NCBI GenBank assembly: GCA_034509495.1
Contig: CM067514.1
Location: 5,219,045 to 5,283,044, forward strand
Direction of reading: 5' to 3'
From: Acestrorhynchus altus
Lineage: Eukaryota > Chordata > Actinopteri > Characiformes > Acestrorhynchidae
Length of the DNA stretch: 64,000 nt
In this document: piece after piece, positions 32,128 through 43,700 of the stretch
Layout of the letters: every line of letters starts with the position of its first letter
How positions within the stretch are numbered: the first letter of the stretch is position 1
Translations under genes and position numbers: made by a program
The notes under the pieces: generated by a model
What the model was told of the DNA's origin: nothing
The model's database searches: none
What the model saw: only the letters and a program-made list of their open reading frames with translations

Positions 32128-32900
32128 CAGTACATCCAGAAAGTACAGCACTTCACTTTCTGCACATTTTGGTATGTTACAGTCTTTTTCCAATATGGAT
32201 TCAGTTTATTTTTTCCTTAAAATGCTATGCCCAATACTCCCTGGTTGACAACGTTAGAAACATTTCTTTATTTATTCTATTATTTCTTTATTCATTGTAT
32301 AATTTATTAAAAAATAAAACACCTTCCAGAAGGACAGCCATTTCTGCAGCACTCCATCAATCAGGCCTGTATTGTAGAGTGACTAGGTGGAAGCCACTCC
32401 TCATTAAAAGGGACATGACAGCCCATCTGGGGTTGGCCAAAAGGCACCTAAAGGACTCTCAGACCATGAGAAACAAAAAGATTGAACTTTTTGGACTGAA
32501 TGGCCAGCATTATGTCTGGAGGAAACCAGGCACTGCTCATCACGAGCCAATACCATTCCTACAGTTAAGCATGGTGGTGGCAGCATCCTGCTGTGGGCCT
32601 GTTTTTGTTGCAAGGGGGACTGGGAGACTAGTCAGGGTTCGAGGGAAAGATGACTGCAGTGATGTACAGAGGCATCCTTGATGATAACATGTTCCAGAGA
32701 GCTCTGGACATCAGACTGGGATGAAGGTTTATCTTTCAACAGGTCAGCGACCCTAAGCACACAGCCAAGATAACAAAGGAGTGGCTTCAGAACAACTGTG
32801 AAAGTCCTTGAGTGGCCCAACCTGAGCCCAGACTTGAGACTGATTGAACATCTCTGGAGATATCTAAAAATTGCTGCGCATTGATGCTCCCCATTCAATC
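32128..32900 (+). mobile_element. Tc1-like transposon, 3'-truncated, abutting MYADML2
   Basis: The left end reads 'gaaagtacagcacttcactttctgcacattttg', then transposase remnants on the plus strand: ISAALHQSGLYCRVTRWKPLL, LGLAKRHLKDSQTM, KIELFGLNGQHYVWRKPGTAHH and GTGRLVRVRGK. A shifted-frame 'DPKHTAKITKEWLQNN' and 'EWPNLSPDL' text follows. It stops about 6 bp before the MYADML2 stop codon without reaching the element's other terminus. An AT-rich insertion lies near 32255-32320. Broken and inactive. Confidence 0.85.
32267..32308 (-). terminator. Candidate poly(A) signals for MYADML2
   Basis: On the minus strand AATAAA occurs at 32308-32303, 32292-32287, 32276-32271 and 32272-32267, about 600 bases past the MYADML2 stop. 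They lie in AT-rich sequence inside the Tc1 copy. Use of any of them is inferred from position only. Confidence 0.4.
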
Positions 32901-32905
32901 TGTTG

Positions 32906-33841
32906 TTATACCCGTGGATGCTGTGCCACAAAACGTGTTCTCTGGGAATAGCAGAGGTCTGCGATGTACAAGGCCAGATTAACAAAGCAGAACACAGTCA
33001 CAACCAACTGGCCATCCCAAGCACACTTTCCTCTGGGGCAGCCCTGGGGTCGGACCGGAGTCCCGTATTTCTTGTCAAAGCAAAAGATAGGCCAGATCAC
33101 AGCAGCACTTAAATACAGCATCACGGCAGCGAAGGCGTACAGCACCACCAAACGGTCTGAGGGTGGCCTCAGGGGTTTGGTGTTACCACACACATTGAGG
33201 ACCACCACCAGTGAGGTGGCGGCCAAGCAGATGGCAAACACTGCAGCACAGTAGATCGTGGCCACGTGGAATGAGAATTCAGTCCTGGCGGCGAAGATGG
33301 TGCAGCCCACAAAAACTTGGGTCACCTTTAGGAGTCCAGAAGGCGTGGCCATGTAGGCCACCTGCCGAGCTGGGTTAGTCCGGGAAATGAACACTTCAGC
33401 AGCGTACGCCAGAAACGTGGCCCAGGAACACACTGTCACAGCTATTCTGAAGTTACGCACTTCACAGTCATTGTAGGGACACTCTGGGCTCACAAAGTAG
33501 GCTGGGTACAAAACTGATGTCATGAGGTACAGCAGAGTCGCTGATGCTGCCGCAGTTACGGTCAAGTTGTCCCAGGACACTGGAAGGTAGGAATTGAGTC
33601 GTGTCACATCAAGAATGAAGATGATGGCAGATAGGACAAAGCATGCACTCCATACCGCAATGCAGAATGTCCCATACGTTCCATTGAAGCCAGCGATATG
33701 AGCCACTAAGGAAATGACCGCACAGCCAAAAGCAAGCTGTGTCAAATGGACAGCACCCAGAGGAGACAATACAGCTGTCCAGTTTAAATAAGACCCACCC
33801 TGGGGGTTTATGTTAGTGGTCCTTCTTTTCTGAGTTAACAT
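32906..33841 (-). CDS. MYADML2: Myeloid-associated differentiation marker-like 2
   Basis: A predicted multi-pass membrane protein of the MAL/MYADM family; the molecular function is not established. The single coding exon encodes 311 residues (human about 307). Two MARVEL-type halves are visible: hydrophobic segments at about 31-49, 57-77, 94-114 and 131-152, then 169-185, 191-215, 231-251 and 278-297. Diagnostic stretches shared with mammals include LAFGCAVISLVAH, YMATPSGLLKV, DRLVVLYAF, LYLSAAVIWPIFCFDKKYG and the C-terminal YSQRTRFV. The tail AQHPRV differs from mammals and ends 6 bp from a Tc1 element. The ATG at 33841 is the first in frame. The first ~10 residues (MLTQKRRTTN) have no human counterpart, so translation could instead start in an unseen upstream exon spliced at the TTAACTCAG just inside. 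Position between PYCR1 and ASPSCR1 supports orthology. Confidence 0.93.
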   Translation of the reverse strand: MLTQKRRTTNINPQGGSYLNWTAVLSPLGAVHLTQLAFGCAVISLVAHIAGFNGTYGTFCIAVWSACFVLSAIIFILDVTRLNSYLPVSWDNLTVTAAASATLLYLMTSVLYPAYFVSPECPYNDCEVRNFRIAVTVCSWATFLAYAAEVFISRTNPARQVAYMATPSGLLKVTQVFVGCTIFAARTEFSFHVATIYCAAVFAICLAATSLVVVLNVCGNTKPLRPPSDRLVVLYAFAAVMLYLSAAVIWPIFCFDKKYGTPVRPQGCPRGKCAWDGQLVVTVFCFVNLALYIADLCYSQRTRFVAQHPRV

Positions 33842-34990
33842 GTCTCACAGTATTGGAACCTCTGTAAAGGCTTGTCAAATGAACCTGATTCGTTTTGGAC
33901 AGTGCAGAGTACTGCTGTTGATTTTATGAGGTTGTTACAGGGTTATCCACTTCTGGACAGTGGACCTCAGTGCACCTTTCCCAACTCTGATCACTTCAGA
34001 TCACAGTCATGTATGAGTTCTGTCAGGTTGTTCAGGTGATGGTCCACTCCCAATGTGATGGTGACCCCCGGCTGCCTGTTGCTTGTAGTTGTCGGGCAGG
34101 ACAGATGACAGTGGGTGTTCTAGAGGATCTCTCTCTCTCTCTCTATCACTCTCTTTTGCTCAGACGCTTCCCTCCGGCTCCTCGGAGGACTGTCTCTTCC
34201 TCACGGGCACACAAAGTAATTCTGTCTCTATTTTGGAGTGCGTGACTCACAAACTGTCACAAACAAAACACGTCAAAATGGCTGGGGACTGCACCACAAG
34301 CTAATTCAGGCTTCGGTCGACAAAAATGTGTTCACTGCATTACCATCCTCACAGTCAATCGTCGAACATATTAAGAGTTTTAGTCAGTTCAGATCTCCAG
34401 CTCTGCAGAATATTTACCAGTGGAATTCCTTTGGATGCTCCAGGCTGAATTTCCTAAGGTTACCGATGATTCTGGAGGTAACCAGGTTGATCTTCAAGGA
34501 AATCAACAGTAGAATCGGTCAGCAATTCCAACAGGTCACGCTACCAGCTTGGGATCTCTGTACTATTCATCCAGAAACAAAGAGGACAACTAGGTATCTC
34601 CTCATTTGCAAGCTTCGAAGACTCTGAAACCATGTGCCTGCATGGTCGACAGCCCACCAACCAAAGAAACATGGGGGTCCAGGGATAGAGAAAGTTATTT
34701 AAGATAGGGTGTGGCACTGACAGGGCGTGGATTCTTGAGGGTCGGAATGCATCTCTGGGGCAGAATGAGGGCAACAGGCTCCAGCCCCTGACATTGTGGG
34801 GGAAACTGACATTTCAGCTATAAATAGGAGCAGTCAACTAAGCAGTTGACAAAGGAACTGTCAAGGTACTGACAGTTCAGCAGTTGAACCATGTGCCCTC
34901 TGACACAATTTCGTCAGGATGTTCTACCTGAGGCTGTTGATGAGGCAGATATTAAAGATGCAGAACCTTTGAATGCCCCTTCTAATGGAG
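33842..34990. other. MYADML2 upstream region, no gene recognised
   Basis: It should hold the MYADML2 promoter and any 5' UTR exon, but no convincing donor/acceptor pair or TATA box stands out. A short (TC)n run lies at 34128-34144. Confidence 0.4.
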
Positions 34991-34995
34991 TCAGG

Positions 34996-35395
34996 TGTAG
35001 CACAGGTATTGGGACACCTGTTCATTGTTTTTATTTTCGGAAATCAAGAGCATTATAAAGAGTTTATCTGTTGTTTTTTGGAGCAACTGTCTCTCCTGTA
35101 CAGGGAAGGCTTTCTAGACTTTGGAGCATTGCTGTGAGGATTTGATTGCAGTCAGGGACAAGAACATTAGGGATGTCAGGAAGTCGCCACCAACTCCTCA
35201 ACTCATCCCAAAATTACTGGATGGAGAACCATCATTCCAGACAACCGAGAGAGTGGAATGTCACTGCTCCACACTGCTGGGGGGCTTTATACCCCTCTAG
35301 AGATTAGATATGCTCTGTGTGCATTTGCACATCCATGCCAGCAATAGATGCAACTTAAGGTAGATGGTATGGTCCCAAACATTTAGACGTGTGTG
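34996..35395 (-). mobile_element. Non-autonomous repeat family P, inverted copy
   Basis: Shares 'ggatttgattgcagtc', 'ccaaaattactggatggag', 'ccactgctccacac', 'ctttatacccctcta' and the terminal 'tcccaaacatttagacg' with the other copies (39146, 46128, 46948, 52912, 57428). Intact ends of the family read as TATGTCCAAATGTTTGTGGA or its complement, a Tc1-style terminal sequence. Confidence 0.75.
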
Positions 35396-35984
35396 AGCAT
35401 AAAGGGCATTTTAAAGTTTTAATGAAGCTTCTCTCAATCTAAAGGTAATTCACACTGATCTCTGAGATATGGCAGAATCTCCTGCAGCACTAAGAGTGTC
35501 TGTAACCACACACAGCTGTTGTGACATCTACACCCATGGCTGAGTCAGTGGGAAGCTTCTAACTATATGCAAGATAATTGATTCAGTTTGGAGGGGCCTG
35601 TTGCAAGTGAAGCCTAGGTCCACAGCAAATATAGTTTTTGTGTCTACTGCCATCTTGTGGACAAATCTGTTTAACACCATGTATGCAAATTGTCTGGAGT
35701 TACTTATGCATCATTTCGGAGATGGTGTCCACATGTCAAAGTTGACCTCTGAAGGACTTGTTAATGAACCTGTTAGTTGAACTGTATGGCCCAATCTGCC
35801 TACAACAGCCTAGGAGGCCTAATGACAACTTTACGTGTAATGTTTGAAATGCAGTTCAAACAAAAATAGTTCAGATCACAATCCTGGTAACCTTTCCCTC
35901 TCGGTTCCTTCATAGAACCACAGTGCGAGCCTTAGCACACCCAAAATCAATTACCTTCTTCAGGGCATTATTTTTCCAATATCA

Positions 35985-36240
35985 ATCAAAGTTTATTTTT
36001 ATATCGCTATTTGTCACAAAGCAGCTTTACAGAAATCCAGGTACAAGCCTCTTATGAGCAAGCCAGCATGCGTCATTGGCATGGAAAAACTCCTTCAGAC
36101 TGGAGGAAGAAACCTTAGGAGGAACCAAGGCTCAAAAATGGAACCCATCCTCCTCTGGTCGACAACAGATAGCACAGACATAAAGCATGAAAAGAGAATG
36201 GGACAAAAGGAGGAAATAATAAAGAACTGTAGCTAATAGA
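35985..36240 (-). mobile_element. LINE-like 3' fragment (inverted)
   Basis: 'caatcaaagtttattttta' and 'tttgtcacaaagcagctttacag' are the complement of the tail at 41385-41457 ('taaagctgctttgtgacaa ... acaaataaattttgatttgattt'). The adjoining 'aaccttaggaggaaccaaggctcaaaa' block is common in ostariophysan genomes. The family name is not certain. Confidence 0.55.
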
Positions 36241-36659
36241 GAGAGCAGGCCGTGTCGGAGTATGTGTCGGAGAATGAGTTATGGGAGAATGCAAGTGAGT
36301 GTAGGATACGAGCTCAGTGTTAATGTGGAAGTTCATGAAGGTCCAACAGCGTAAACTGGCAGTGGAGTCTCTAATGTGTCTAAGAGAGCCAATGCAATGA
36401 TCCCAATGAGGACAGTGGGGTAGTGGGGAGCCGGGTCAGGTGATATTAATAAATGACCAGGTTGATCAAAAGTTCTGCACAGTAGGTACCTTTGCGGTAC
36501 CTTTGATTGCTTTGGGCTTCTTTTCCTTCGGTAAAGTATTCCCACTACAACTCTTAGAACCCGGGATCTGCAGTAGGCTTCATAACTCAGGATGAAAGTA
36601 ACCTACACACATGATAAACATAAACTACAAACCTATCTAACAAAGGTTAATATTGGATT

Positions 36660-37170
36660 GAGCTAAAATTCACATATTTCCAACTGAATTAAATACCAGT
36701 TTAAATGCCGAAGAAGCATTCCAGTGCATGTTTACTGCTCTGTCCATGTGTACATGCTCAACCTGCACACAGACTCTGACTGATCAGTGAGAGGGGGCGG
36801 GGCTGATGTCACTGACCCAGATATTGGGTTATAGAGGAAAATGAGAAGGGAGGGGCTGACTGCTCTCTTTGCTCACATTGCTCACAGTGTTCAATTTTCA
36901 GAATAAAAGTTGATGAAGATAGACAAGATAATTCAGAAACATACATAAGCAATAAAATATTAAAATACTTTCAGGTCGCTTTTTATTTTATATGGACCAC
37001 TAAACCATTTTCTTGTCAATGTAATCATTACAAATAATGAATCGAAATTCTTGCATTTTCAGCTAAATGATCAATTTGATTGTCCTTAAAAAAAGACCAC
37101 AAAAATTGAAGGTGTGAGTAAATGTTTGATCAAAACATGGTCATATTCACATTTAAATTGTGACGAGTGA
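36660..37170 (+). repeat. Dispersed repeat family Q, copy 3
   Basis: Best-preserved copy in the window: 'ccagtgcatgtttactgctc', 'gactgatcagtgagaggggg' and 'tgacccagatattgggttatag' in order. See copies at 6.8, 24.5 and 56.7 kb. Confidence 0.65.
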
Positions 37171-39140
37171 AGTGTCTGTGTCCAATAAATAGTCTCCAAG
37201 TAAAACACACTGTCTCTTGCATGTTCTCTCTGGAGCTAGATATCCACCTGGTTGCATACAGGGAGGAGTCGCCCTCCACCTTATTTATAACAGTAATCAA
37301 AAGAAAAGAAGAGCACTATCTGTTGCACAGTTTGCATGTACTCTTGTATGAGATCTCTTTGAATGCGTTTACATGCAGTCAACCATCCAATCTTCATCGG
37401 ATTCTGCAGTCTGATTATTCGAGTGATCATGTAAACAGCATACAAAGATTTCAGATTTGAGTATTCATTTTTGATTTGTATAATGGTATGGCAAAAAAGG
37501 AACAGGCACCATGCTAAATTCTGGGCACCCCAAGAACCACTGGTGGTTTCTGATTCCCCCCCCAATTGTTGAACAACTCAACCAGTTTGTCATATTTACC
37601 AATTAATGGAGTTAAAAAAAACTGTGAGAAGAACCATGCACAATCCCTTTAAACTGCACACCTTCCCATGGTGAAGATTCACACCCCTCCATCATCCCAG
37701 CTCTGCCCAGACTTCTAGATCAAGTTTCTCAAGTTCCCATTTCTTGCCAGAACCACTATGAGCATGGTTTGCACGTCACAAAATAATCCTCAGCATGATT
37801 AGGGTTATGACTTGTTCACTTTGATTTCAAGCAGACAGCTCAGACTGCACTGTGGCGGTGCACTGTTCTATTTTGCACTGACACCGGAACAAACATGCAT
37901 GTCTCCAGAAGATAACCTTTCCTGTGAACCTCACCATTCCATCTAGTTTTGAGGAACAGACCTTGTGGACCAACCATGCCGCTGAAGAGCTACCTTCCAG
38001 CAGATTTTAGATTCAACCCTAAACCAGCCCACCAGCTCCAACTGCTTTCAGAAGTTCCTGATTGGCTGAATGGGGGGAATTAAAATCTACAAGAGCTCTC
38101 CAGGAGCAGGGTTGGTGACCCCAAAATACAGCTTTTTGGCTGTAATGACAAAAGGCCTGCTTACATATCAGCTTCATAGGGAGTAATAAGTCATTTGAGA
38201 TTCAGCCTCACTTGTGAACGAGCCAATCAGCCAATCCGAACACAGGATGATATCATCAGTCAGTCTTAAACATACAGTGACAAAAAATGTCTCTTACATT
38301 GTCAGGGACTGTAAGAGGTTATAAAATTATAATTTGGACATATTTTCAGACATAAAACACATAATGGACTCAGATCAGGCCTAACTAAAGGCCAGGTCAC
38401 TGCAATTGAATCCAAAAGATGGCTTAAACCAAACCTATAATATGAGGTCTTAAACAGTGTAAGTGACCCTATTTTGTGCCTGTTGTACGCAACATTAAAA
38501 ACAGCGACTGTCATATTAAGTCCATCTGGCCCGAACGCTTTGAAAAGTTTAAAAAAAAAAAAAAAAACCCTAGCAAATCATGCCTTTGGTGTTTTTTTTT
38601 TATCAGGAGCGCTCATCCGTAACTTTCTCCAGTGTCACCTGCACATGGGCCTCGAATCCACCCAGCAGGTGCGTGCAGCATGTGCCCCTTCCTCGCCCCC
38701 CTCCCTCCCAGTGCCTCTTCAAAGAGGCCCGCCACAGCTGGAAGTAATTAGGGGGCTGGATGGGGATGGAGGGCTGGAAGAGCAGGGCACGGAGGGGCAG
38801 TCAGCTAGTTAAGGAATGACAAGTGCCAGGAGCACCAGGCTACCCCCTCTGGACACTTTGAAGTTCCCTCAGATGGGTAGCAGAGAGAAAGGGTGGGTGT
38901 GTGTTTAGGAACAGTGGGACCGTGAACATCAAAGCATCGGATACTTGAGGTTAAAAAAAAAAGCCACCTGAATAATAAGTTAAATTGCAAGTGGCCAAAA
39001 GGGAACCCCGGATAGCTTCCCATTCCACTGCTTAACATCCTGCATTTTCTAAAGGCCTTCCCCTCACTTTGGAAAGACCTGAGGGTGGAAAAAGAGCACT
39101 TTTTTACCGAAACTGACTAAAACAAACTCAAGTATAGTTA
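37171..39140. other. Intergenic, mostly unique
   Basis: No gene seen. A poly(A) run is at 38550-38566. A GC-rich, non-repetitive stretch at 38590-38830 stands out from its surroundings. Confidence 0.45.
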
Positions 39141-39145
39141 CTGTG

Positions 39146-39510
39146 TAGGTACACTATATATCCAGGTGTTTGTGGACACCCCTTCTAATGAATGCAGCTA
39201 CTTGTTACTAAGTTGCATCATTGCTGACACAGATGTGCAAATGCACACACATCTTGTGTAGAGAAGTACTGCCAATAGAATAGGCAGTACTCCGTAGCAG
39301 ATAAACAAACATATTGGCACCATACCTAATGCAACGCATTGGCTAGAGGGATCCCATCGAGCTGTGGAGCAGTGGAACTATGATCTATTGGATGGTGCTC
39401 CATCCAGTACTTTTGGGAGGGATGAGGTGGGGTGGTCGCTGAATGCAATCAGATCTTTGCAGCAATTCTCCAAAATCTAGTAGAAGGTCTTACTACTGGG
39501 TAGGACCCCC
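39146..39510 (+). mobile_element. Non-autonomous repeat family P
   Basis: Begins 'cactatatatccaggtgtttgtggacacc', followed by 'gatgtgcaaatgcacacac', 'aagtactgccaatagaatag', 'gatggtgctccatccagtac' and 'tgaatgcaatcagatc'. The right terminus is missing. Confidence 0.8.
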
Positions 39511-39779
39511 ACTTGCCTCTCAAAATAGCCTCAGATTTTCATTGAATGGGTTCCACAAGAGGTTCTGGACCATGATTACAGGATTGCAACCCTAAACCCA
39601 GAAAAGTTTCATGCTCTGAATCCAAAGGTATTCTGCACTGGTTCCCAATCCTGGTCCTGGACTATCACTGCCCAGCCACTTGTACTCCAAGACCAGAATT
39701 AGAACTATTATTCAGATGCAGTGACTGGGAAAGTCTGGTGACTTTAGTATTCTGAACCTATTGTCGTGTTTTTGAAACC

Positions 39780-40240
39780 AAATTGAGACAACATTTGCTT
39801 TGTGACTTGGTGCATCAAGCTGGAAGCAACCATTAGATTCTGGTAAACTGTTGTCATGAAGGGATGCACATGGTCAGCAAAAATACTCAAAAGGTCCGTG
39901 GCTTTCAAGCCATGATCGATTGGTATTAACAGCCCAAGCTGTGCCAAGAAAACATTTCCCACACCATTACACACCCTCCACCAGCCTGGACCACTCACAC
40001 AAGGCAGGGTGGGTTCATGGATTCATGCTGTTGCTGTCAAATTCTGACCCTACCATCTGTGTGCCTCAGCAGAAATCCAAATTCATCAGACTAAGCTACG
40101 TTTCTCCAGTCTGCAGCTGTCCAGTTTCGGTGAACCTTTGCCCACTGCAGTCTCAGCTCTCTGTTCTGTCAGGTAATGGAAGCAAAGCACTAGAATTAGC
40201 CACGAGCACCTGGGATACAAGAAAATATAATGGACCACAA
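39780..40240 (-). mobile_element. Tc1/mariner-like remnant
   Basis: The order 'ttctggtaaactgttgtcatgaagggatgcacatggtcagcaaaaatact', 'gtgccaagaaaacatttcccacaccattacac' and 'aattctgaccctaccatctg' is antisense text of a widespread fish Tc1 group (transposase C-terminal half). Only about 460 bp remain, with broken frames. Confidence 0.7.
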
Positions 40241-40593
40241 CTAATGAGATTGTAGGTGGTACTGCAGCTTTGCCTGATGTGATGATACATAAGTGCTGTG
40301 CAGGGACACCCATAATTACATAAATACAAATGATCATCAATCAATTACCCCATACTATCATGCATCTGTGCAGAGAACCTGATCTATGTTGCACCTGTAA
40401 GCTAAAAGCCTAAATCATAGTCACTAAGAATAATACAATAAAGCCAAAAATTGCATTAATCACTTGAGCCATGGTCAGTCTGACTGAGAAGAAACTGGAT
40501 CTTGATGCTTGAAAACATCCTTAAACATGAAATGGGCTGTAAGAAAACACAATAATTGACACAGCAACTTTAATCAACAAAGCATCCCAGGAG

Positions 40594-40599
40594 TTTATT
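40594..40599 (-). terminator. ASPSCR1 poly(A) signal
   Basis: AATAAA on the minus strand, 159 bases past the ASPSCR1 stop codon. This implies a short 3' UTR of about 180 bases. Confidence 0.7.
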
Positions 40600-40757
40600 G
40601 CAAAACTATGATTTGGCTCCATTTGCACTGGCACCAGTGTAAACCAATTTCTGATACAAGGGTTTTTCTATTTAGCATGGTCTTAGGAGGCTGTCGTCTG
40701 GGGAGGAATCCACTCTTCAGAACCCTTAAGACCTCTTCTAGTGACTTCTCCACCATC

Positions 40758-43700
40758 TTATTTCTTACCTAAGGAAACACAAGGTTTTTTAATGTTGTTA
40801 TTTAAAGCATATAAAATACAAATCTATTACATCACTTAGAGGGAAGTTAAGATTCATACTGGAGTAGTAGCAGGGTAATGATACAAAACAGTCATGGTTT
40901 GGAACACAGTATGGTTCAGACCATCATTTCAGTAAAGCAGAAAAAAAGATGATGTAATCTGGTGGAGACATTCCTGGGACACCCTTGCTGTGTGTTGGTT
41001 ATCCTGCTGAAAAATGCCAGTTGGAAGTCCTGCCATGAGAGGCAACACGTGGCTGCTGGATGTCCTGCACATATTGCAGACCGCTTACTGTCCCTTGTAT
41101 CTCTACAAGGTGTTGACCAACTGTCCTATGCGATGATAACCCAGATCATCACACCAGCAGTTGGGACAGTGTGTCACACCACAGCAAAGGTAGGACTCTT
41201 GGGTTTTAGTGTGACGGCCTCACGGTGATCACTTCAGTCACTGAATCCCAAACAGAACCTGAATTTGTCACTTAAGACGATAAAGGTTCTTGTCTGTAGC
41301 AGTAGGTTTCTTGTACATGACACCAAATTTCCATTTTTCTCAAATGCATTCTACTTGTGTTGTTAACCTTTTTTATTTTTTGATTTCTGTAAAGCTGCTT
41401 TGTGACAACATAAGTAGTGAAGAGTGCTATACAAATAAATTTTGATTTGATTTGAGTGTTGACTATTTTCATATTTCTCAGTATTTCCCAAATAATGTAA
41501 ATTAATTAACATGTGGTGAAAATGTGAAAACCCAAACCCATGGATACAAGCTGGATTACTCCCTCAAAGGCATGCCAGAAGGTAGCCAAACACAAGTACG
41601 ATTCCCTTGAATAAGCAAAAAAAAAAAATGGTAATAAAAGTCAGTCTCCAGCAATTTACAGTCATTTCCACTCTCCTCAAACAGGAAGATCCAAGTAGTC
41701 TTTCTGGGCCTGATGACAGTTCTCTAAAAACAGACGCCTAAATGGTTCTGCTCTTAAAAGAGTTGTCCATTCAGAACTTCCAAGACATTCTTCTTACTAC
41801 CCAGCATTAATACTTCCAAACCCTCAAAACCTTCAGAGCAGGATTCAAACATGTTGAGGAGAAGATCAATCAGCTCTTTTTTTTTCTTTCGTTTTCCATT
41901 TTCCATCCCAGAAGACAAAAGGTCTGCACTGCATGTGAGAAACATCCAGAAGAACACAATAAAGACATGAGAAAGCAAAACGGATCAGCAGTGCGGCCGC
42001 AACCGTGACCACAGAGCAACACACAACAGAGAGAGAAGAGGCTCGAGGAGGCCCAGAGCTAGGGGCCCTGCACTGCTTCATGTGGGACAGCCTGGGCCCC
42101 TCCATTGGGCTGTGCGACAGCCTGGAGGCCCCCTGGTGGAGGTGGAGGCCATGAAGAGGGAGAAGAAGGGAAGGAAGGAAGGTGCCCTATTGTGAAGCCC
42201 CTTATCTCCAGCAGTGAAGTGGGCAGTGCAAGTATTTGTGGTTTAGAGGGTGGAGGGTGGAGGTCAAAGAGGAATTCTGCAGGCCTGTTACACATTAATA
42301 CACTGGGGGACTGGAGGAATTAAAGAGGGCGAATGGGTTAAAGTCTTGCTACCTCTTCCTACTGCTCTTCAACCAGAAAAACATGAGCTCTTTTCCATAA
42401 GAAACAAAAAAACAGCACCTCCATTAAAAGCACCTCCTTGTCAAAAGATGACAAAACAAAAGGTGCGGTTGAGGCCTTTGTCAGAACCCGCAACTTCAAA
42501 ATCTCTGTGAATAAGTCAGTAAGTAGAAAATGAATGGATCACAAAAAGGCATGAAGTTAAGGATGATTATGATGAACATTTATGCCAAAGAAAGCAACTA
42601 AGAAAAAATTTGGATGCCTCAACAGATTTCTGATATAATGGCGCTGCTGAGTCGGCTGCCATCGCGACTGCTTTACAGTCATAATAAGCATTTCACTACA
42701 TGTTGTACTTGTATAACTGTGTGCGTGACAAATAAAATGAACCGCGAACTTTCACCAACGTTACCAAGGGTTTTAGATTAGATTTTAGGGAAAAAAAGCT
42801 CTTCCTGAGTCTGCTGGTGCGGGAGCGGAGGCAGCCGGATGGGAGGAGGGTGAAAAGTCATTGGGTAACTGGGTCCCTGTGATGTGTTCTGCAGTTTTCA
42901 CCACCCGCTGGAATGCTTTGCAGTCAGCTGCAGAGCTAGTGTCATACCATGTGGATAATGGCATCCGCAGTTGGAGAAGATCACACTTGGAGATGATCGC
43001 AACAGGGCGCAAGTCGTTCAGGGCTAAAGCAGGCAGATGGCACAATGGTGGCTGGCTTGAAGATGGTTGGGAGACGTGCCTGGGCCAGCGGCAGGTTAAA
43101 GATGTGTGAACAAATACCCAAGAGCTCTTTAGCACAAGTTCTCAGTACCCTACCAAGAGCTCCATTAGGGCCACCTACTTTCCGTGCATTCACTCTGCTC
43201 AGCATGTGACAAACATCCGTTATGGAGAGTGTAAGTGGGTGATCATGATGAGGACGGTCTGTTTTACAAAAGAAAACCTTGTTTTTCTGATCAAAACGAG
43301 CATAAAAATGGTTTAGCTCATCAGGGAGAGAAGCACAGTTGGTAGATGGTACAGTGCTAGAGGGTTTAAAGTCAGTCAGGGTTTGTATGCCTTGCTACAT
43401 TCGCCAGGGGTCAGAAGACCTAAAGTGCTCCTCAATCCGCTGTTTGTAGCAGTGCTTGGCCACAGTGATCCCCCGCTTCAGGTTGGCACTGGCAGAGCTG
43501 TAAGCCTCCCGGTCTCCAGACCTGAAGGCAACATCTCTAGCTTTGAGCAGGAGGCAAACATCTCTGTCCATCCAGGGCTTCTGGTGAGGGAAAGTTATTT
43601 TTTGTGATGTCACTCTGTCCACACAGTAGTTGATGTGTTTCAGGACAGAGTTGATGTCTCAGAGAAGACGTCTATGATGATGTGTGAGTCTGTGGTGGCC

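Noticed and set aside
32052..32681. 209-residue plus-strand frame as a gene
   Set aside because: The content is Tc1 transposase text mixed with untranslated element sequence. Catalytic parts are frameshifted.
33842..40580. NOTUM gene expected from human gene order
   Set aside because: No carboxylesterase text (such as GxSxG with LLAGSSAGG) was seen on either strand.
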